34,984 bases of DNA from Stutzerimonas stutzeri (GTDB lineage: Bacteria > Pseudomonadota > Gammaproteobacteria > Pseudomonadales > Pseudomonadaceae). Made by a program: the position numbers and the translations under genes. Each line of letters opens with the position of its first letter. The stretch's first letter is position 1. Below the pieces are notes generated by a model that saw only the letters and a list, made by a program, of their open reading frames with translations, did not search any database and was not told the DNA's origin. Location: NCBI RefSeq assembly GCF_000952685.1, contig NZ_JYHV01000036.1, positions 1 through 34,984 of the forward strand, in the 5' to 3' direction. This document shows positions 24,773-34,984 of this stretch, piece by piece.

Positions 24773-25681
24773 ATGCAAACTGCTGCGCCCTTCCCACGCC
24801 ATATCGCCGTACTGGTTCTGGCCACCCTGGCCTGCTCATTCGCAGGCAATCACATCGCCGCCCGGATTGCTTTCGATCACGACACCGGACTGCTGCTGGC
24901 CATGCTCTGTCGCGCTGGCGTTACCCTGATTGCCTTAGGCACCTTGGTCTTCTGGCGGCGCGAATCCCTGCGCCTGAGCAGTGCCACTTGGCGCTGGCAG
25001 ATTCTGCTCGGCCTGCTGATCGCGGTTCAGAGCTTCTGTATCTACTCAGCCGTGGCTCGCATTCCCGTGGCGCTGGCCCTGTTGGTGGTGAATCTGTCGC
25101 CCATCATGCTTGCGCTGCTGACCTGGCTGCTAGGCGGCCCAAAACCGACCCGGCAGGCGCTGGCGATCATGGGCATGATCCTGTTCGGCCTGGTACTGGT
25201 ACTGGACGTCCCGGCACGCTTGGTCAGCAGCGAGGCGCCGGACGGCCAGTGGGTCGCCGGCATATTGTTCAGCCTGACCGCGGCCGCGGTGTTTGCGATC
25301 GCGCTGTGGATTACCGAGCATAAGCTATCGACGATGGCCGGTTCGGTGCGCAGCATGCTGACGCTGGTCGTCGTATTCAGCAGCTCCGCCCTGCTTGGCG
25401 CCAGCGGCCTGATACCGGGTGGTCTGAGCCTGCCAAGCGCGAGCGCCGGCTGGATCGCCCTGGGGTGCCTGATATTGCTCTACGGGGCGGCGTTCTCGAC
25501 GCTGTTCATCTGTATGCCGCGCCTGAATATCGCGCGCAATGCGCCGGTAATGAATGTGGAGCCGGTCGCTGGCATGCTGCTGGGCTGGCTGGTGCTCGGC
25601 CAATTGCTCGGGCCCTTGCAAGTGCTGGGTGGCCTGATCGTCGTCAGCGGTATCGTTCTACTGGCGTACCGCAAGCATTGA
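24773..25681 (+). CDS. EamA/DMT-family permease (RhaT/RarD-like exporter)
   Basis: This 302-residue inner-membrane protein has ten predicted membrane segments in two EamA repeats (about 10-140 and 160-295). Features are the opening HIAVLVLATLACSFAGNHIA, the repeat-1 segment VARIPVALALLVVNLSPIML and the repeat-2 counterpart NAPVMNVEPVAGMLLGWLVL. The paired NLSP and NVEP segments before a glycine-rich helix are typical of the DMT superfamily. Members export amino acids or metabolites, and the cargo is unknown here. The ATG at 24773 follows AGGACAGGA. The gene sits between the TRAP terminator and the convergent GntR-type regulator. It need not belong to sugar-acid metabolism. The 242 bases that follow hold nothing I can name. 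Confidence 0.88.
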   Translation: MQTAAPFPRHIAVLVLATLACSFAGNHIAARIAFDHDTGLLLAMLCRAGVTLIALGTLVFWRRESLRLSSATWRWQILLGLLIAVQSFCIYSAVARIPVALALLVVNLSPIMLALLTWLLGGPKPTRQALAIMGMILFGLVLVLDVPARLVSSEAPDGQWVAGILFSLTAAAVFAIALWITEHKLSTMAGSVRSMLTLVVVFSSSALLGASGLIPGGLSLPSASAGWIALGCLILLYGAAFSTLFICMPRLNIARNAPVMNVEPVAGMLLGWLVLGQLLGPLQVLGGLIVVSGIVLLAYRKH

Positions 25682-25923
25682 GGCGAAAGGACAACCGGCC
25701 TGACGGTCATTCCGTTGAGGATCACCGTCTTGGCACACCGGCGATCGTTCGTTAACACGACGGAACGCTGAGTCGCCGAGTGGCGCTAGAAAAGCCGGTA
25801 TTGGACGTTAGAGGAGCAGCTGATTACCGGTGGACTCATCCATGAGCCCGGTATAGCGCCGCTGCACTGCGAGCCTCTGCTGCGGTACGCGTCGCCGGCA
25901 TGGCCATGAACCAGCGCTGAGGT

Positions 25924-26676
25924 TCACCCAACCTTGTCGGTTTCAGCCTCTTCGTGCGCCTGGCGCAGCCGCTCGCGGCTGTTGGTCAGGTGCAGGCGCA
26001 TCGCGGCGCGAGCGGATTCGGCATCCTGGCGAGCGATGGCGTCGTAGATCTGCTCATGCTCTCGGCCGAGGCGTTGCTGATAGTGCGGCTGGTCATCGTG
26101 CGCCAGGCGGGCCGAATTGAGTCGACTGCGCGGAATGATCGCTGTACCGAGGTGATTCATGATGTCGGTGAAATAGCGATTGCCGGTTGCCTCGGCAATC
26201 TGCAGGTGGAACTGGAAATCGGAAACCGCGGCTTCGCTGGACAGTGCCGCACTCTGCTGCAGCGAATCCAGGAACGCGCGCATCGCCGCCAGTTGTTCTG
26301 GAGTACGACGCATCGCCGCCAACCCGGCTGACTCGACCTCAAGGCTGATACGTAGCTCGAGAATCGACAATACGTCACGCAACGTGCCGATGGTTGCCGG
26401 GTCGATGCGAAGACCCGTGGTACTGGGCGTGTCGAGTACGAAGGTACCGATGCCGTGACGCGTTTCCACCAGACCGGACGCCTGTAAGCGTGAGATCGCT
26501 TCGCGCACCACCGTCCTGCTTACACCCTGCGCCTGCATGATTGCAGACTCGGTGGGCAGCTTGTCTCCGCGCTTGATGAGGCCGTCGCGTATCTGCTGGG
26601 ACAGCTCCGTGACCAGTTCCTGTGCAAGACTGCGGTGCTTCCGGCGGACGCGTGGTTGAGCGCTCTGGTTTTCCAT
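25924..26676 (-). CDS. GntR-family regulator, FadR subfamily (FCD domain); probable master repressor of the uronate/hexarate genes
   Basis: This 250-residue regulator has an N-terminal winged helix (about 15-80: LAQELVTELSQQIRDGLIKR, then GDKLPTESAIMQAQGVSRTVVREAI and the RHGIGTFV wing). A C-terminal FCD ligand domain carries the metal/ligand histidines (VSDFQFHLQIAEATGN, then HEQIYDAIARQD and MRLHLTNSRERL). FCD proteins bind carboxylates and usually release DNA on ligand binding. ATG at 26676 is used; a GTG six bases upstream (26682) is a real alternative, since GAGA fits it slightly better by spacing. Its own promoter carries a copy of the motif found before both gudD units and udh. This makes it the best candidate for the regulator of that set, with autoregulation. 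Confidence 0.9.
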   Translation of the reverse strand: MENQSAQPRVRRKHRSLAQELVTELSQQIRDGLIKRGDKLPTESAIMQAQGVSRTVVREAISRLQASGLVETRHGIGTFVLDTPSTTGLRIDPATIGTLRDVLSILELRISLEVESAGLAAMRRTPEQLAAMRAFLDSLQQSAALSSEAAVSDFQFHLQIAEATGNRYFTDIMNHLGTAIIPRSRLNSARLAHDDQPHYQQRLGREHEQIYDAIARQDAESARAAMRLHLTNSRERLRQAHEEAETDKVG

Positions 26677-26711
26677 GGACACATCGATCTCATTGAAGCG
26701 AAGTAATCTGT

Positions 26712-26740
26712 ATCATAGCCCAGTGGTTGTACGATGACTA
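26712..26740 (-). promoter_or_regulatory. Promoter of the GntR-type regulator gene
   Basis: On the minus strand, TAGTCA (26740-26735, 4 of 6 to TTGACA), 17 bases and TATGAT (26717-26712, 5 of 6 to TATAAT). Transcription would start near 26705 and give a leader of about 29 bases. Site C covers the -35 and spacer. Confidence 0.6.
26726..26738 (-). promoter_or_regulatory. Candidate regulator site C (autoregulatory)
   Basis: Minus strand GTCATCGTACAAC. It overlaps the -35 and spacer of the regulator's own promoter, a standard autorepression position. The rest of the gap to 26894 shows no other site. Confidence 0.6.
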
Positions 26741-26894
26741 TCCGACGACCGGATATAGGTAAGCCAGCGTCGTATCCAAACCTGACGGGGCATCTCGCCG
26801 TTTGAGAAGACAGCGAAAGGGGCGCGGCGGGTCTTACCCGATGACAGGTTCAATGATTCCGACGCTTTCGTAGGTGCAAGCCTGGCTCTTCCCG

Positions 26895-27830
26895 TCACCA
26901 GCGCTCGCGAAGAAAGCGGGCGATCTGGTGGAAGTACGCGGCCACGTCGGGCAGTAGGCTGGACATGCGCAGGAAGTCGTGGGTCAACCCTCGGCAAAGC
27001 GTCACCTCGACATCCACGCCCTGTTCCTGCAACGCCTTCGCATAGGCCAGTCCCTCGTCCACCAGAGGATCGAACTCGGCGATCAGCAATAACGCCGCGG
27101 CGCTGCCGCGCAGCCGTTCGCCTGCATACAACGGGGAGCAGTGCCAGTCATACCGCTGCGACTGCTCCGGTGCATATTGTCGGTAGAACCACTCCAGCGT
27201 GGCGCTCTCCAGCAGGTAACCGTCGGCAAACAATTCGCGCGATTCGCTTCCATCCTGAGCATCCACCGCCGGGTAGAACAGCAGTTGAGCACAGGGCAAT
27301 GGGCCGCCCTCCGCCGCCAGTTGCGCCGCCAGGACGCTGGCCAGCGTGGCGCCGGCGCTGTCGCCAGCCACCGCCACCCGGGTTGGATCAATGCCGAGTC
27401 CAGCGGCCCGAACCCGCAGCCATTCCCAGGCCGCCCGCGCATCATCAGGCGCGGCGGGAAGCGGATGCTCCGGCGCCAGTCGGTAGCCAACCGCCAGCAC
27501 CGTACAGCCACAGGCCTCGGCCAAGGTCCGACACAAACCGTCGTGGGACTCCAGGCTGCCAACCACGTACCCACCCCCATGGAAGTACAGCACTACCGGC
27601 GCCGAGCTTTGCGGCGTCGGGCGGTACAACCTCGCAGGCAGGGTTCGCCCTGGGAGTTCCAGCTCAAGTTGCTCCACTGGGATCCGAGGCGCACCGGCCT
27701 TCAAGGCTTGCGAAGCGGCCTCGAATTCCTCTCGCGCCCGCTCGACCGATAACTCATGCAGGGCCGGACGCCCACTCTGGCGGCGTTCGTCGACCATATC
27801 GAGAAAAGCGGAAAGTTCCTGATGCAGCAT
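26895..27830 (-). CDS. Alpha/beta hydrolase, hormone-sensitive-lipase family (esterase)
   Basis: This 311-residue serine esterase has the HGGG oxyanion motif at 84-87 (YFHGGGYVVGS), the nucleophile Ser158 in GDSAG, Asp254 in AEFDPLVDEG and His284 in GLTHDF. This is the full catalytic set of family IV (HSL) lipases/esterases, which act on short acyl esters. There is no signal peptide, so it is probably cytoplasmic. ATG at 27830 follows GAGG by six bases. The frame is open to 27950, but that part overlaps the synthetase end and lacks family sequence. It follows the peptide synthetase by 73 bases on the same strand and could be co-transcribed. A role in siderophore or peptide hydrolysis or trimming is possible but unproven, because this is not the usual type II thioesterase fold sequence. 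Confidence 0.88.
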   Translation of the reverse strand: MLHQELSAFLDMVDERRQSGRPALHELSVERAREEFEAASQALKAGAPRIPVEQLELELPGRTLPARLYRPTPQSSAPVVLYFHGGGYVVGSLESHDGLCRTLAEACGCTVLAVGYRLAPEHPLPAAPDDARAAWEWLRVRAAGLGIDPTRVAVAGDSAGATLASVLAAQLAAEGGPLPCAQLLFYPAVDAQDGSESRELFADGYLLESATLEWFYRQYAPEQSQRYDWHCSPLYAGERLRGSAAALLLIAEFDPLVDEGLAYAKALQEQGVDVEVTLCRGLTHDFLRMSSLLPDVAAYFHQIARFLRERW

Positions 27831-27903
27831 TGCAACCTCACTCAAGGGATCGCCGGCCCGGCATGTCGCCGGACCAGCGCTGGATAGTTGATTGATGAAT
27901 GGT

Positions 27904-30900
27904 TCATGCGGGCAGGCACGCCTGTTCCTGGCGTTCACCGTGCGTCGCACAGCAATGCTCGATCACCGCCTGCAGCTCTTCCTGCAGCCCGGCCATCAGC
28001 TGCTCGATGGTCGAACGGCGATAGAGGCGTCGGCTGAACACACAGCGCAGGCTCAATCGCCCCTCATAGACCTGGCCAACGATCTCCAGCCATGCATTCA
28101 GCGGCGCGCTGGCGGCGTAGGCATCACCGGCGCTTTCCTGCACCGGCGCGAACAGCGCCTGGTCGTCGAAGCCCTGATCGAACTGCCCCAGATAGTTGAA
28201 GATGACCTGCGGCTGCGCCCGCTCCGCCAGGCGTCGACGTGTCGACTCGTCACCCAGATAGCGCAGCACGCCGTAGCCGATGCCCCTCTGCGGCAAGGCG
28301 CGCAGCTGATCACGGACCGCCGGAATCGCTTCAGCGTAACCGCCCTCGCCCGGTGTCAGGCGCAGCGGGAACAGGCTGGTGAACCAACCCAGGGTGCGGC
28401 TGTGATCCAGATCATCGAACAGGTCCTCACGACCATGACCTTCCATGCCGACCAGCACCGAGGCGCTGTCGCTCCAGCGGCACAGTGTGCGGCCCAGAGC
28501 GGTCAGCAGCAAATCGTTGATCTGCGTCCGATAGGCCTCCGGGGCGACCTTCAGCAGTCGTTCGGTCTGCTCCGGCGCAAGGCTCCACTGCACCTGCTCG
28601 CGATAGGCCACCCGGGCGTGCCCACGCGGGTTGTCGCGAGGCAGATCGACCAATCCGGCCGGCTCGGTCTGTGCCAGCCAGTAAGGCAGTTCCGCCGCCA
28701 GGCGGGGATGCCCGGCATAGCCGCGCAAGCCATCGGCCCACGCCTGGTAGCTGCAGCTCGGTGCAGGAAAGCTCGCTGCCTGCCCTTCGCACAGGCGCCG
28801 GTAGGTCTGTTTCAGCTCCGCCAGCAGGATGCGCCAGGACACCCCATCCACCCCCAGGTGGTGCGCCACCAGCAGCAGACGTCGGCTACCGTCGTCCATT
28901 TCGCTGTAGACCGCCCGAAACAGGCGTCCGTCGGCGATGGACAGGCTGCGCTGGGCCTGATTGGCGATGGCCACCATCGCCGCGGGGTCGACCGCCGGCC
29001 GGACCCACAGCAGCGGATCCTCATCCAGCCGGAGCGCGTCCATGCCTTGCTGACGCTGGCGCCACTGACCGTCCGCGCCCCGCTGGAACGCCAGACGCAA
29101 GCTGCCGTGCTCACCGAGGACCGCGCGCAGCGCCGCTTCGAGCCGTTCGCAGTCCAGCGGCTGCCGGCACGCCAGCAGCACCGACTGGTTGAAATGGTCG
29201 GCCTCTTGCAGGCCCTGTTCGAACAACCATTGCTGGATCGGCAGCAGGCCGAAGCAGTCGCCATCCTGCGCTGCCGATGCAGTGAATTGTTCGGCCGCGA
29301 GGGCGGGCTGTGCGTCGCGCCGTTCCAGCAGCGCGGCGATGGTCTGGTACTGGAGGAGATCACGCAGGCGAATGTCCAGCGCCGGATCGCCACCCTGGCG
29401 CACCTGGGACACCACCTGCAAGCTGAGGATCGAATCACCGCCCAGGTCGAAGAAATTGTCGTGAATGCCGACCCGCTCGACCTGCAGCACCTGCGCCCAG
29501 ATCGCCGCCAGCATCCGCTCGGCGTCGTTGCGCGGCGCGATATAGCCGCTCCCCTCCCAGCTAGGCTCGGGCAGAGCCTTGCGGTCGACTTTACCGGCAG
29601 GCGACAACGGCAGGCGCTCCAGTGCCATGATCTGGGCCGGCACCATGTAGTCGGGCAACCCAGTGCGCAGGTAGCTGCGCAAGGTGTCGCCATCAACGTC
29701 GCCGACCACGTAGCCGATCAGTTGCTTGCCGCTCGCACCTTCACGGGCGACCACCACGGCCTCGCGCACCTGAGGATGGGCTTGCAGACGGGCTTCGATC
29801 TCGCCCAGCTCGATACGGAAACCGCGGATCTTCACCTGATGATCGATACGCCCGACATACTCGACGACCCCGTCGGAGCGACCGCGCACGAGGTCACCGG
29901 TGCGGTACATGCGGCCACCCGGCTCGCCGAATGGATTGGCGACGAAACGCTCGGCGGTCAGCTCCGGGCGCTGGTGATAACCCCGCGCCAGGCCACTGCC
30001 GCCGATGTACAGCTCGCCAGCCACACCCAACGGCACTGGGCGCAGCGCTTCGTCGAGGATGTACAACCGGCGCGAGCCGACCGCCGTGCCAATGGGCGCA
30101 TAGGTCGCTTCACAGCGGGTCGTTGCATCAGCCTTCCAGAGCAACGGCGTGACCACGGTCTCGGTCGGCCCGTAGCCGTTGATCAGATGTTCGGCACGCA
30201 GGTTGTGACGGGCCAGCTCGAAGGCCGCCTCAGCCACCGCATCGCCGCCGAAGCAGTAGATCCGCATGCTCGGGGCATGCCCGACACGCGCGGCCTGATC
30301 AGCCAATTGCTGAAGGTAGACTGGCGGAAACGCGGCGACGGTCACCGCATGCTCGCGCAGTTGCTCCAGGGTCTGGTCCGGTGCCCACAGCGCATCGCCG
30401 CGGATCAGCAGGCTACCGCCGTGGCTAAGCGCGGTTAGCCAGCGTTCATGGGCACCGTCGAAGGCGAACGACATGAAGATCAGCTCGCGATCGTTCGGGC
30501 CCATCCCGTAGCGCTCGCCGATTGCACGGCAATGCATGGCGATGTCGCCATGGGCCACCGCCACGCCCTTGGGCTGGCCGGTGGAACCGGAGGTGTAGAT
30601 GAGGTAGGCCAGGTTGCCCGGCTGCAACGATACCTGCGGAAGTTCGGCGTGCTCTCCGGACAACTCGAGCCCGTCCAGCTCCAGGCAAGCGACACCCTCG
30701 GGCAGGGGCAAACGGTCGCGCAGACGACTGTCGGTAAGCAACAGGGCGATGCCGGCATCCTGCATCTGGAAGGCCAGGCGCTCGCGTGGGTAGTCGGCAT
30801 CCAGCGGCACATAGGCGCCGCCGGCCTTGAGCACCGCGAGCAGCGCCAAGGGCAGCTCGACACCGCGCGGCAGGGCCACACCGACACGCATCTCGGGGCC

Positions 30901-33900
30901 GACCCCAAGCGCCATCAGGCGCCTCGCCAGGCGGTTGGAGCCTTCCTCCAGGGTCTTGCGTTCAAGGCGTGTGCCTTCGCTGATGAGCACGCAGGCATCC
31001 GGTCGCTCACGGTTATGCCGGGCAATCACCAGATGCACCGGCTCGAAGCCCTCGACGGCCGGCGCCTGGCCGTGCAAGCGCGCCTGGGCGTCCAGCTCGG
31101 CGACACTCAGGCAAGCCAGATCGGCAATGCGCCGGTCGCCGCCCTCCTGCATCGAGGTGAGAATCTGCTCTAGATTGGCGCGAATACGCAACGCCGCCTC
31201 GTCCGTAAAATGACTGCGCAGGTACTGGTACTCGATTTCCAGGCCCTCACCGAGCCGTATGGCCAGATCCATCGGCACGCTGGTGACATCTTTGGACACC
31301 AGCTCGCCGAAGCGCGGACCTTTGCCGCCGCCCTGCTTGAGCGCCTCGTCGACCGGATAGTTCTCGAACACGATGATGCTGTCGAACAGCGCCTGGCCGC
31401 TGTGCCCGGCCCAACGCTGAATGTCGTACAGCGGCGTGTATTCGTACTCGCGGACTTCAACGTTGTATGCCTGCAGCTCGCGCAGCCAGTCGCCGAGTTC
31501 GGCCTGCGCCGCCGGCGCCTGGGCCACCGGCAGGGTGTTGATGAACAGCCCCAGCAGCCCCTCAGCACCGGGCAGATTCGTCGGACGGCCAGCGACCGTG
31601 GCGCCGAAAGCCACTCGGCGCTTGCCGGTGTAGCGCTGTAGAAGCAATAGCCAGGCGGCCTGCAACAGCGTGTTGAGTGTCACTCGCTCGCGGCGGGCGA
31701 AGGCACGCAGGCGTTCGGTGGCGGTCGTGTCGTAGCGGCTGTAGGTCACGCCATGGCCGCAGCCCTCCGACGGGCGCGGCAAGCAGTCTGCCAGCAATGT
31801 TGGCTCATCCAGCCCGGCGAGCCGCTCACGCCAGAAGGCCTCGGCGGCGATCGCGTCCTGGCGCTGTAGCCAGGCGATGTAATCAGCGTAGCGCGCGATC
31901 GGCGACGGCAATGACTCGCCGGCGTAGACCTGCAGCACCTCCTTGATCAGCTGCGCTCCGCTCCAGCCATCCGTCAGCAGGTGGTGCATGGTCCAGATCA
32001 ACTGCCAGCGGCCATCGCCTAACGCCAGTAGGCTCATGCGCTGCAAGGGCGGCCGGGCGAGATCGAAGCCTTCGGCACGGTCGCGTTCAGCGAAGGCGAC
32101 GACGTCCGTTTCGCCTTCGATCACCCGCACTTCAGCAGGTACCTGGCGGTGTACCACCTGTAGCGGCTGACGCAGCCCGCCCTGCCAGAGGAAGCCGCTG
32201 CGCAGCGTTTCGTGGCGGGCCACTACCTGAGCCCAAGCGGCTTGCAGGCGCGACGGGTCGAGATGCTCCACCGCCACGCTGATCTGGTTCACGTAGAGCC
32301 CCGAGCCCGGGTTGTCGAGGGCATGGAACAGCATGCCTCGCTGCATCGGCGACAGTGGATAGAGGTCCTCGATCTGCGCCGGTGGCAGGTCGAGCGCCTC
32401 GAGCTGCGCCTGATTGAGATCTGCCAGGGGGAAGTCCGACGGGGTCACGCCACCCGCTTCGTCGGCGAGGCAATGAGCGATTAATGCGCGCAATTCATCG
32501 AGATAGCGGCGGGCCATTCCCTCGATCGTCGTGGCATCGAACATCTCGCGGCTGAAGGTGAAGCGCAGGCCCAGGCGGGCATCGAGTACCTGCCCATCGA
32601 TGCTCAGCCAGTTACCCAGCGGTGCCTCGCCATCGCGGTTCGGCCCTGCACTTTCGTTGGCCGGCCGCAGCAGTGCATCGTCGGAGAAGCTGGCATCGAA
32701 CTGGCCGAGGTAGTTGAAGGTCACGCGCGGCTCGTGCAGATCATCCAGGCCCTCGCCGAAATGACGCAGCAAACCGTAGCCGAGACCACGCCGCGGAACC
32801 GCGCGCAGCTGTTCCTTGACGGACTTGATCGCCGCGGCTGGCTCGCCACCGGCATGCAAACGCACCGGATAGAGGCTTGTGAACCAACCCACCGTGCGGC
32901 TCAGGTCGATGTCCTCGGACAGGGTTTCTCGGCCGTGTCCTTCCAGCATCAGCGAGGCGCTGTCGGCGCCGGTCCAGGCGCACAACGTGCGGGCAAGAGC
33001 CGTGAGCAGCAGATCGTTGACCTGGGTGCGGTAGGCCGCCGGGGCCTGTTGCAGCAGTGCGCGGGTGTTGGCTTCGTCCAGTTCCAGACGCAGCGTATAC
33101 GCCTCCCGCTCGACCAGACGGACGTCAGTGCGAGCATCAGGCAGCGCCGCAGCGGTGCCGTCCAGTTGAGCCCGCCAGTAGGCTCGTTCCGCCGCCAGTT
33201 CCTCGCTGCCGCCCCATTCACCCAGGTGCTGCGCCCAGCGCTTGAACGAACTGCCGCGCGGCGCCAGGGGTTGGCTCCGGTAGAGCGCCTGCAGATCTTC
33301 CAGCAGGATGCGCCAGGACACGCCATCGACCACCAGATGATGGATCGCCAGCAACAGCCGTTGGCTGCCGTCGGCCATGGTCACCAGCAAGACGCGCAGC
33401 AACGGGCCACGCGCCAGGTCGAGGCTGGTCTGGGCAGCGTGACAGTGCATTTTTAGCTCGCCGGCGTCCGCCGCCTCACGCAGCCAGAGCAGATCGGGAT
33501 TCGGCTGCTCGGCATGCCCGGCGTGAAGGCCGTCGGCGGCGAAACGCAGACGTAGGGCGTCGTGATGAGCGACCAATGCCGTCAAAGCTTCGGCCAACCG
33601 CCGAGGATCGAGCGCTTCCCGGGGCTCCAGCAACAGCGCCTGGTTCCAATGAGCACGGCGCGGCATGGGCGTGGCGAGGAATGCCCGTTGGATCGGCAGC
33701 AACGGCGTTTCACCCTGCTCCGGCCCCTGCACGTCTTGCACTGCGGCGTCCCGCACGACCGCCGCCAGAGTGCGCAGGGTCTGATGTTGGAACATGTCCT
33801 TGGGGCTGAGCTGCAATCCCGCCTGGCGGGCGCGGCTGACTACCTGGATGGAGACGATGGAGTCACCGCCCAGCTCGAAGAAGTTGTCGTCGCGGCCGAC

Positions 33901-34984
33901 GCGCTGCACACCCAGCACGCCCTGCCAGATATCCGCCAGCAAGGCTTCGCGCGCCGTCGCCGGGGCCTGGTAATCGGCCTGCGGCTGGCTGAGGTCGGGT
34001 TCCGGCAGGGCCTTGCGGTCCAGCTTGCCGTTGGGTGAAAGCGGCATGGCATCCAGCACCAGAATGCGCGCCGGCACCATGTAGTCCGGCAACTGCTCGG
34101 CCAGGGTCTGGCGCAGCAGGTCGCCCTCGCAGCTCGCCACGGCATAGCCCACCAGCTGCTTGCCTTGCGGCGTGTCTCGCGCCACCACCACCGCTTCTTC
34201 GACGTGCGGATGGGCCTGCAGTCGGGCCTCGATCTCGCCCAACTCGATACGCAGGCCGCGGATCTTCACCTGATGGTCGATGCGGCCGACGTACTCGATG
34301 GCCCCGTCCTCGCGCCAGCGCGCCAGGTCACCGGTGCGATAGAGGCGCCCGCCTTCGCCGAACGGATCGGCGACGAAGCGCTCGGCGGTCAGCCCCGGCC
34401 GTGCGTGATAACCCCGTGCTAGGCCCACGCCGCCGATGTACAGTTCGCCGGCAACGCCTTGCGGTACCGGCTCCAACCAGGCGTCGAGGATGTACAGGCG
34501 CAGGTTGTCGATGGGCCGACCGATCGGCACGATGTGCCGCTCGTTTTCCTCCTCGCAAGCCCAGTAGCTGACGTCGATAGCCGCCTCGGTGGGGCCGTAG
34601 AGGTTGTGCAGTTTGGCAGCGAGGCGCTGGCGGAACTGCTGTTGCAGTGCGTAGGGCAATGCCTCGCCGCTGCACATCACCTGCCTGAGCGACGAGCACT
34701 GTTCCAGCTCACCGGAGGCTACGAAGGCCTGCAGCATCGACGGCACGAAGTGCAGCACGCTGACGTCGCCCTCGTTGATCACCTGACGCAAGGCCAGCGG
34801 ATCGCGGTGCGCGCCTGGCTCGGCCACCACCAGCGCCGCACCGGTCAGCAACGGCCAGAAGAATTCCCAGACCGAGACGTCGAAGCTGAACGGGGTCTTT
34901 TGCAGGACGCGATCAGCCGACGTCAGGCCGTACTCCTTCTGCATCCAGTGCAGACGGTTGATCAGCGCCGCGTGGCTGTTGCCG
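27904..34984 (-). CDS. Non-ribosomal peptide synthetase, C-terminal two modules (5' end cut by the window)
   Basis: The frame is open from the window edge to TGA at 27904-27906, 2359 visible residues. Numbers count from the methionine at 34944; 13 more residues ([13 protein letters not shown]) precede it. Order: adenylation domain 1 (from its middle to about 310), carrier protein with Ser362 in ELGGDS, epimerase (about 414-830, HHLVVDG 535-541, NYLGQFD 744-750), condensation (about 855-1290, HHLLTDG 987-993), adenylation 2 (about 1305-1795, [11 protein letters not shown] 1450-1460), carrier Ser1838, epimerase (about 1898-2325, HHLGVDG 2028-2034, NYLGQFD 2250-2256). The specificity residues of adenylation 1 read D-V-W-H-M-S-L-I-D, the serine code, so module 1 should give D-Ser. 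Those of adenylation 2 read D-G-E-A-Y-F-G-V-T; I leave its substrate unassigned. There is no thioesterase, so another subunit must accept the chain. It is most like pyoverdine synthetases. Confidence 0.95.
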   Translation of the reverse strand, partial: GNSHAALINRLHWMQKEYGLTSADRVLQKTPFSFDVSVWEFFWPLLTGAALVVAEPGAHRDPLALRQVINEGDVSVLHFVPSMLQAFVASGELEQCSSLRQVMCSGEALPYALQQQFRQRLAAKLHNLYGPTEAAIDVSYWACEEENERHIVPIGRPIDNLRLYILDAWLEPVPQGVAGELYIGGVGLARGYHARPGLTAERFVADPFGEGGRLYRTGDLARWREDGAIEYVGRIDHQVKIRGLRIELGEIEARLQAHPHVEEAVVVARDTPQGKQLVGYAVASCEGDLLRQTLAEQLPDYMVPARILVLDAMPLSPNGKLDRKALPEPDLSQPQADYQAPATAREALLADIWQGVLGVQRVGRDDNFFELGGDSIVSIQVVSRARQAGLQLSPKDMFQHQTLRTLAAVVRDAAVQDVQGPEQGETPLLPIQRAFLATPMPRRAHWNQALLLEPREALDPRRLAEALTALVAHHDALRLRFAADGLHAGHAEQPNPDLLWLREAADAGELKMHCHAAQTSLDLARGPLLRVLLVTMADGSQRLLLAIHHLVVDGVSWRILLEDLQALYRSQPLAPRGSSFKRWAQHLGEWGGSEELAAERAYWRAQLDGTAAALPDARTDVRLVEREAYTLRLELDEANTRALLQQAPAAYRTQVNDLLLTALARTLCAWTGADSASLMLEGHGRETLSEDIDLSRTVGWFTSLYPVRLHAGGEPAAAIKSVKEQLRAVPRRGLGYGLLRHFGEGLDDLHEPRVTFNYLGQFDASFSDDALLRPANESAGPNRDGEAPLGNWLSIDGQVLDARLGLRFTFSREMFDATTIEGMARRYLDELRALIAHCLADEAGGVTPSDFPLADLNQAQLEALDLPPAQIEDLYPLSPMQRGMLFHALDNPGSGLYVNQISVAVEHLDPSRLQAAWAQVVARHETLRSGFLWQGGLRQPLQVVHRQVPAEVRVIEGETDVVAFAERDRAEGFDLARPPLQRMSLLALGDGRWQLIWTMHHLLTDGWSGAQLIKEVLQVYAGESLPSPIARYADYIAWLQRQDAIAAEAFWRERLAGLDEPTLLADCLPRPSEGCGHGVTYSRYDTTATERLRAFARRERVTLNTLLQAAWLLLLQRYTGKRRVAFGATVAGRPTNLPGAEGLLGLFINTLPVAQAPAAQAELGDWLRELQAYNVEVREYEYTPLYDIQRWAGHSGQALFDSIIVFENYPVDEALKQGGGKGPRFGELVSKDVTSVPMDLAIRLGEGLEIEYQYLRSHFTDEAALRIRANLEQILTSMQEGGDRRIADLACLSVAELDAQARLHGQAPAVEGFEPVHLVIARHNRERPDACVLISEGTRLERKTLEEGSNRLARRLMALGVGPEMRVGVALPRGVELPLALLAVLKAGGAYVPLDADYPRERLAFQMQDAGIALLLTDSRLRDRLPLPEGVACLELDGLELSGEHAELPQVSLQPGNLAYLIYTSGSTGQPKGVAVAHGDIAMHCRAIGERYGMGPNDRELIFMSFAFDGAHERWLTALSHGGSLLIRGDALWAPDQTLEQLREHAVTVAAFPPVYLQQLADQAARVGHAPSMRIYCFGGDAVAEAAFELARHNLRAEHLINGYGPTETVVTPLLWKADATTRCEATYAPIGTAVGSRRLYILDEALRPVPLGVAGELYIGGSGLARGYHQRPELTAERFVANPFGEPGGRMYRTGDLVRGRSDGVVEYVGRIDHQVKIRGFRIELGEIEARLQAHPQVREAVVVAREGASGKQLIGYVVGDVDGDTLRSYLRTGLPDYMVPAQIMALERLPLSPAGKVDRKALPEPSWEGSGYIAPRNDAERMLAAIWAQVLQVERVGIHDNFFDLGGDSILSLQVVSQVRQGGDPALDIRLRDLLQYQTIAALLERRDAQPALAAEQFTASAAQDGDCFGLLPIQQWLFEQGLQEADHFNQSVLLACRQPLDCERLEAALRAVLGEHGSLRLAFQRGADGQWRQRQQGMDALRLDEDPLLWVRPAVDPAAMVAIANQAQRSLSIADGRLFRAVYSEMDDGSRRLLLVAHHLGVDGVSWRILLAELKQTYRRLCEGQAASFPAPSCSYQAWADGLRGYAGHPRLAAELPYWLAQTEPAGLVDLPRDNPRGHARVAYREQVQWSLAPEQTERLLKVAPEAYRTQINDLLLTALGRTLCRWSDSASVLVGMEGHGREDLFDDLDHSRTLGWFTSLFPLRLTPGEGGYAEAIPAVRDQLRALPQRGIGYGVLRYLGDESTRRRLAERAQPQVIFNYLGQFDQGFDDQALFAPVQESAGDAYAASAPLNAWLEIVGQVYEGRLSLRCVFSRRLYRRSTIEQLMAGLQEELQAVIEHCCATHGERQEQACLPA

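Noticed and set aside
25682..25923. Possible small gene or terminator between the DMT permease and the GntR-type regulator
   Set aside because: No frame with a ribosome site and no hairpin with a T-tract was found.
27904..28000. Possible thioesterase domain at the synthetase C-terminus
   Set aside because: The protein ends about 80 residues after the epimerase NYLGQFD motif region; there is no GXSXG and no room for a thioesterase.
27892..30438. 848-codon plus-strand frame opposite the peptide synthetase
   Set aside because: It is the shadow of the synthetase in high-GC DNA: no domain, glutamine/arginine/alanine-rich. The opposite strand encodes canonical epimerase, carrier and adenylation motifs.

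Overview
The window is high-GC DNA with strong Pseudomonas character: an OprD-family porin, a pyoverdine-type peptide synthetase, and the P. putida/P. syringae style of sugar-acid catabolism. It most likely comes from a Pseudomonadaceae chromosome. Both ends are cut: the porin lacks its N-terminus and the synthetase lacks its N-terminal part. No insertion sequence, CRISPR array, tRNA or rRNA was seen.

Layout. (1) 1-1095 (+): end of an OprD-type porin with its own terminator. (2) 10503 down to 1351 (-): a seven-gene hexarate operon. It encodes KdgD, alpha-ketoglutarate semialdehyde dehydrogenase, glucarate dehydratase, galactarate dehydratase, an FAD-linked 2-hydroxyacid oxidase, a 2-hydroxyacid dehydrogenase and an aldose-1-epimerase-like protein. 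(3) 11088-15591 (+): a second glucarate dehydratase followed by a tripartite tricarboxylate (TctCBA) transporter. (4) 15656-18949: two enolase-superfamily talarate/galactarate dehydratase paralogues flanking a LysR regulator. (5) 19088-19472 (-): the wreck of a LacI-family regulator. (6) 19912-24614 (+): uronate dehydrogenase, an SMP-30 lactonase and a TRAP transporter, closed by a terminator. (7) A DMT exporter (+), and a FadR-type GntR regulator (-). (8) 26895-34984 (-): an alpha/beta hydrolase and the C-terminal two modules of a non-ribosomal peptide synthetase.

How it works together. Hexuronates (glucuronate, galacturonate) would enter through the porin and the TRAP system, be oxidised by uronate dehydrogenase to aldarolactones, and be opened by the lactonase to glucarate or galactarate. 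Hexarates may also enter directly through TctCBA. Five dehydratases from three families converge on 5-keto-4-deoxyglucarate. KdgD dehydrates and decarboxylates this to alpha-ketoglutarate semialdehyde, and the aldehyde dehydrogenase delivers alpha-ketoglutarate to the TCA cycle.

The most interesting non-coding signal is a 13-bp near-palindrome, GTYATNNKACAAC, found six times by eye and only between genes. Three copies lie between the two gudD transcription units, two lie upstream of udh, and one overlaps the promoter of the FadR-type regulator. Three of the copies sit on recognisable sigma-70 promoters in repressing positions, and two of those have nearly identical geometry. This points to a single autoregulated repressor (25924-26676) controlling the whole uronate/hexarate regulon. 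The dead LacI gene with a nearby 16-bp palindrome suggests a second control layer that has been lost.

Function calls rest on motif reading by eye and on knowledge of the families. Substrates of the transporters, the FAD oxidase, the 2-hydroxyacid dehydrogenase and the second NRPS module are not determined by the sequence.
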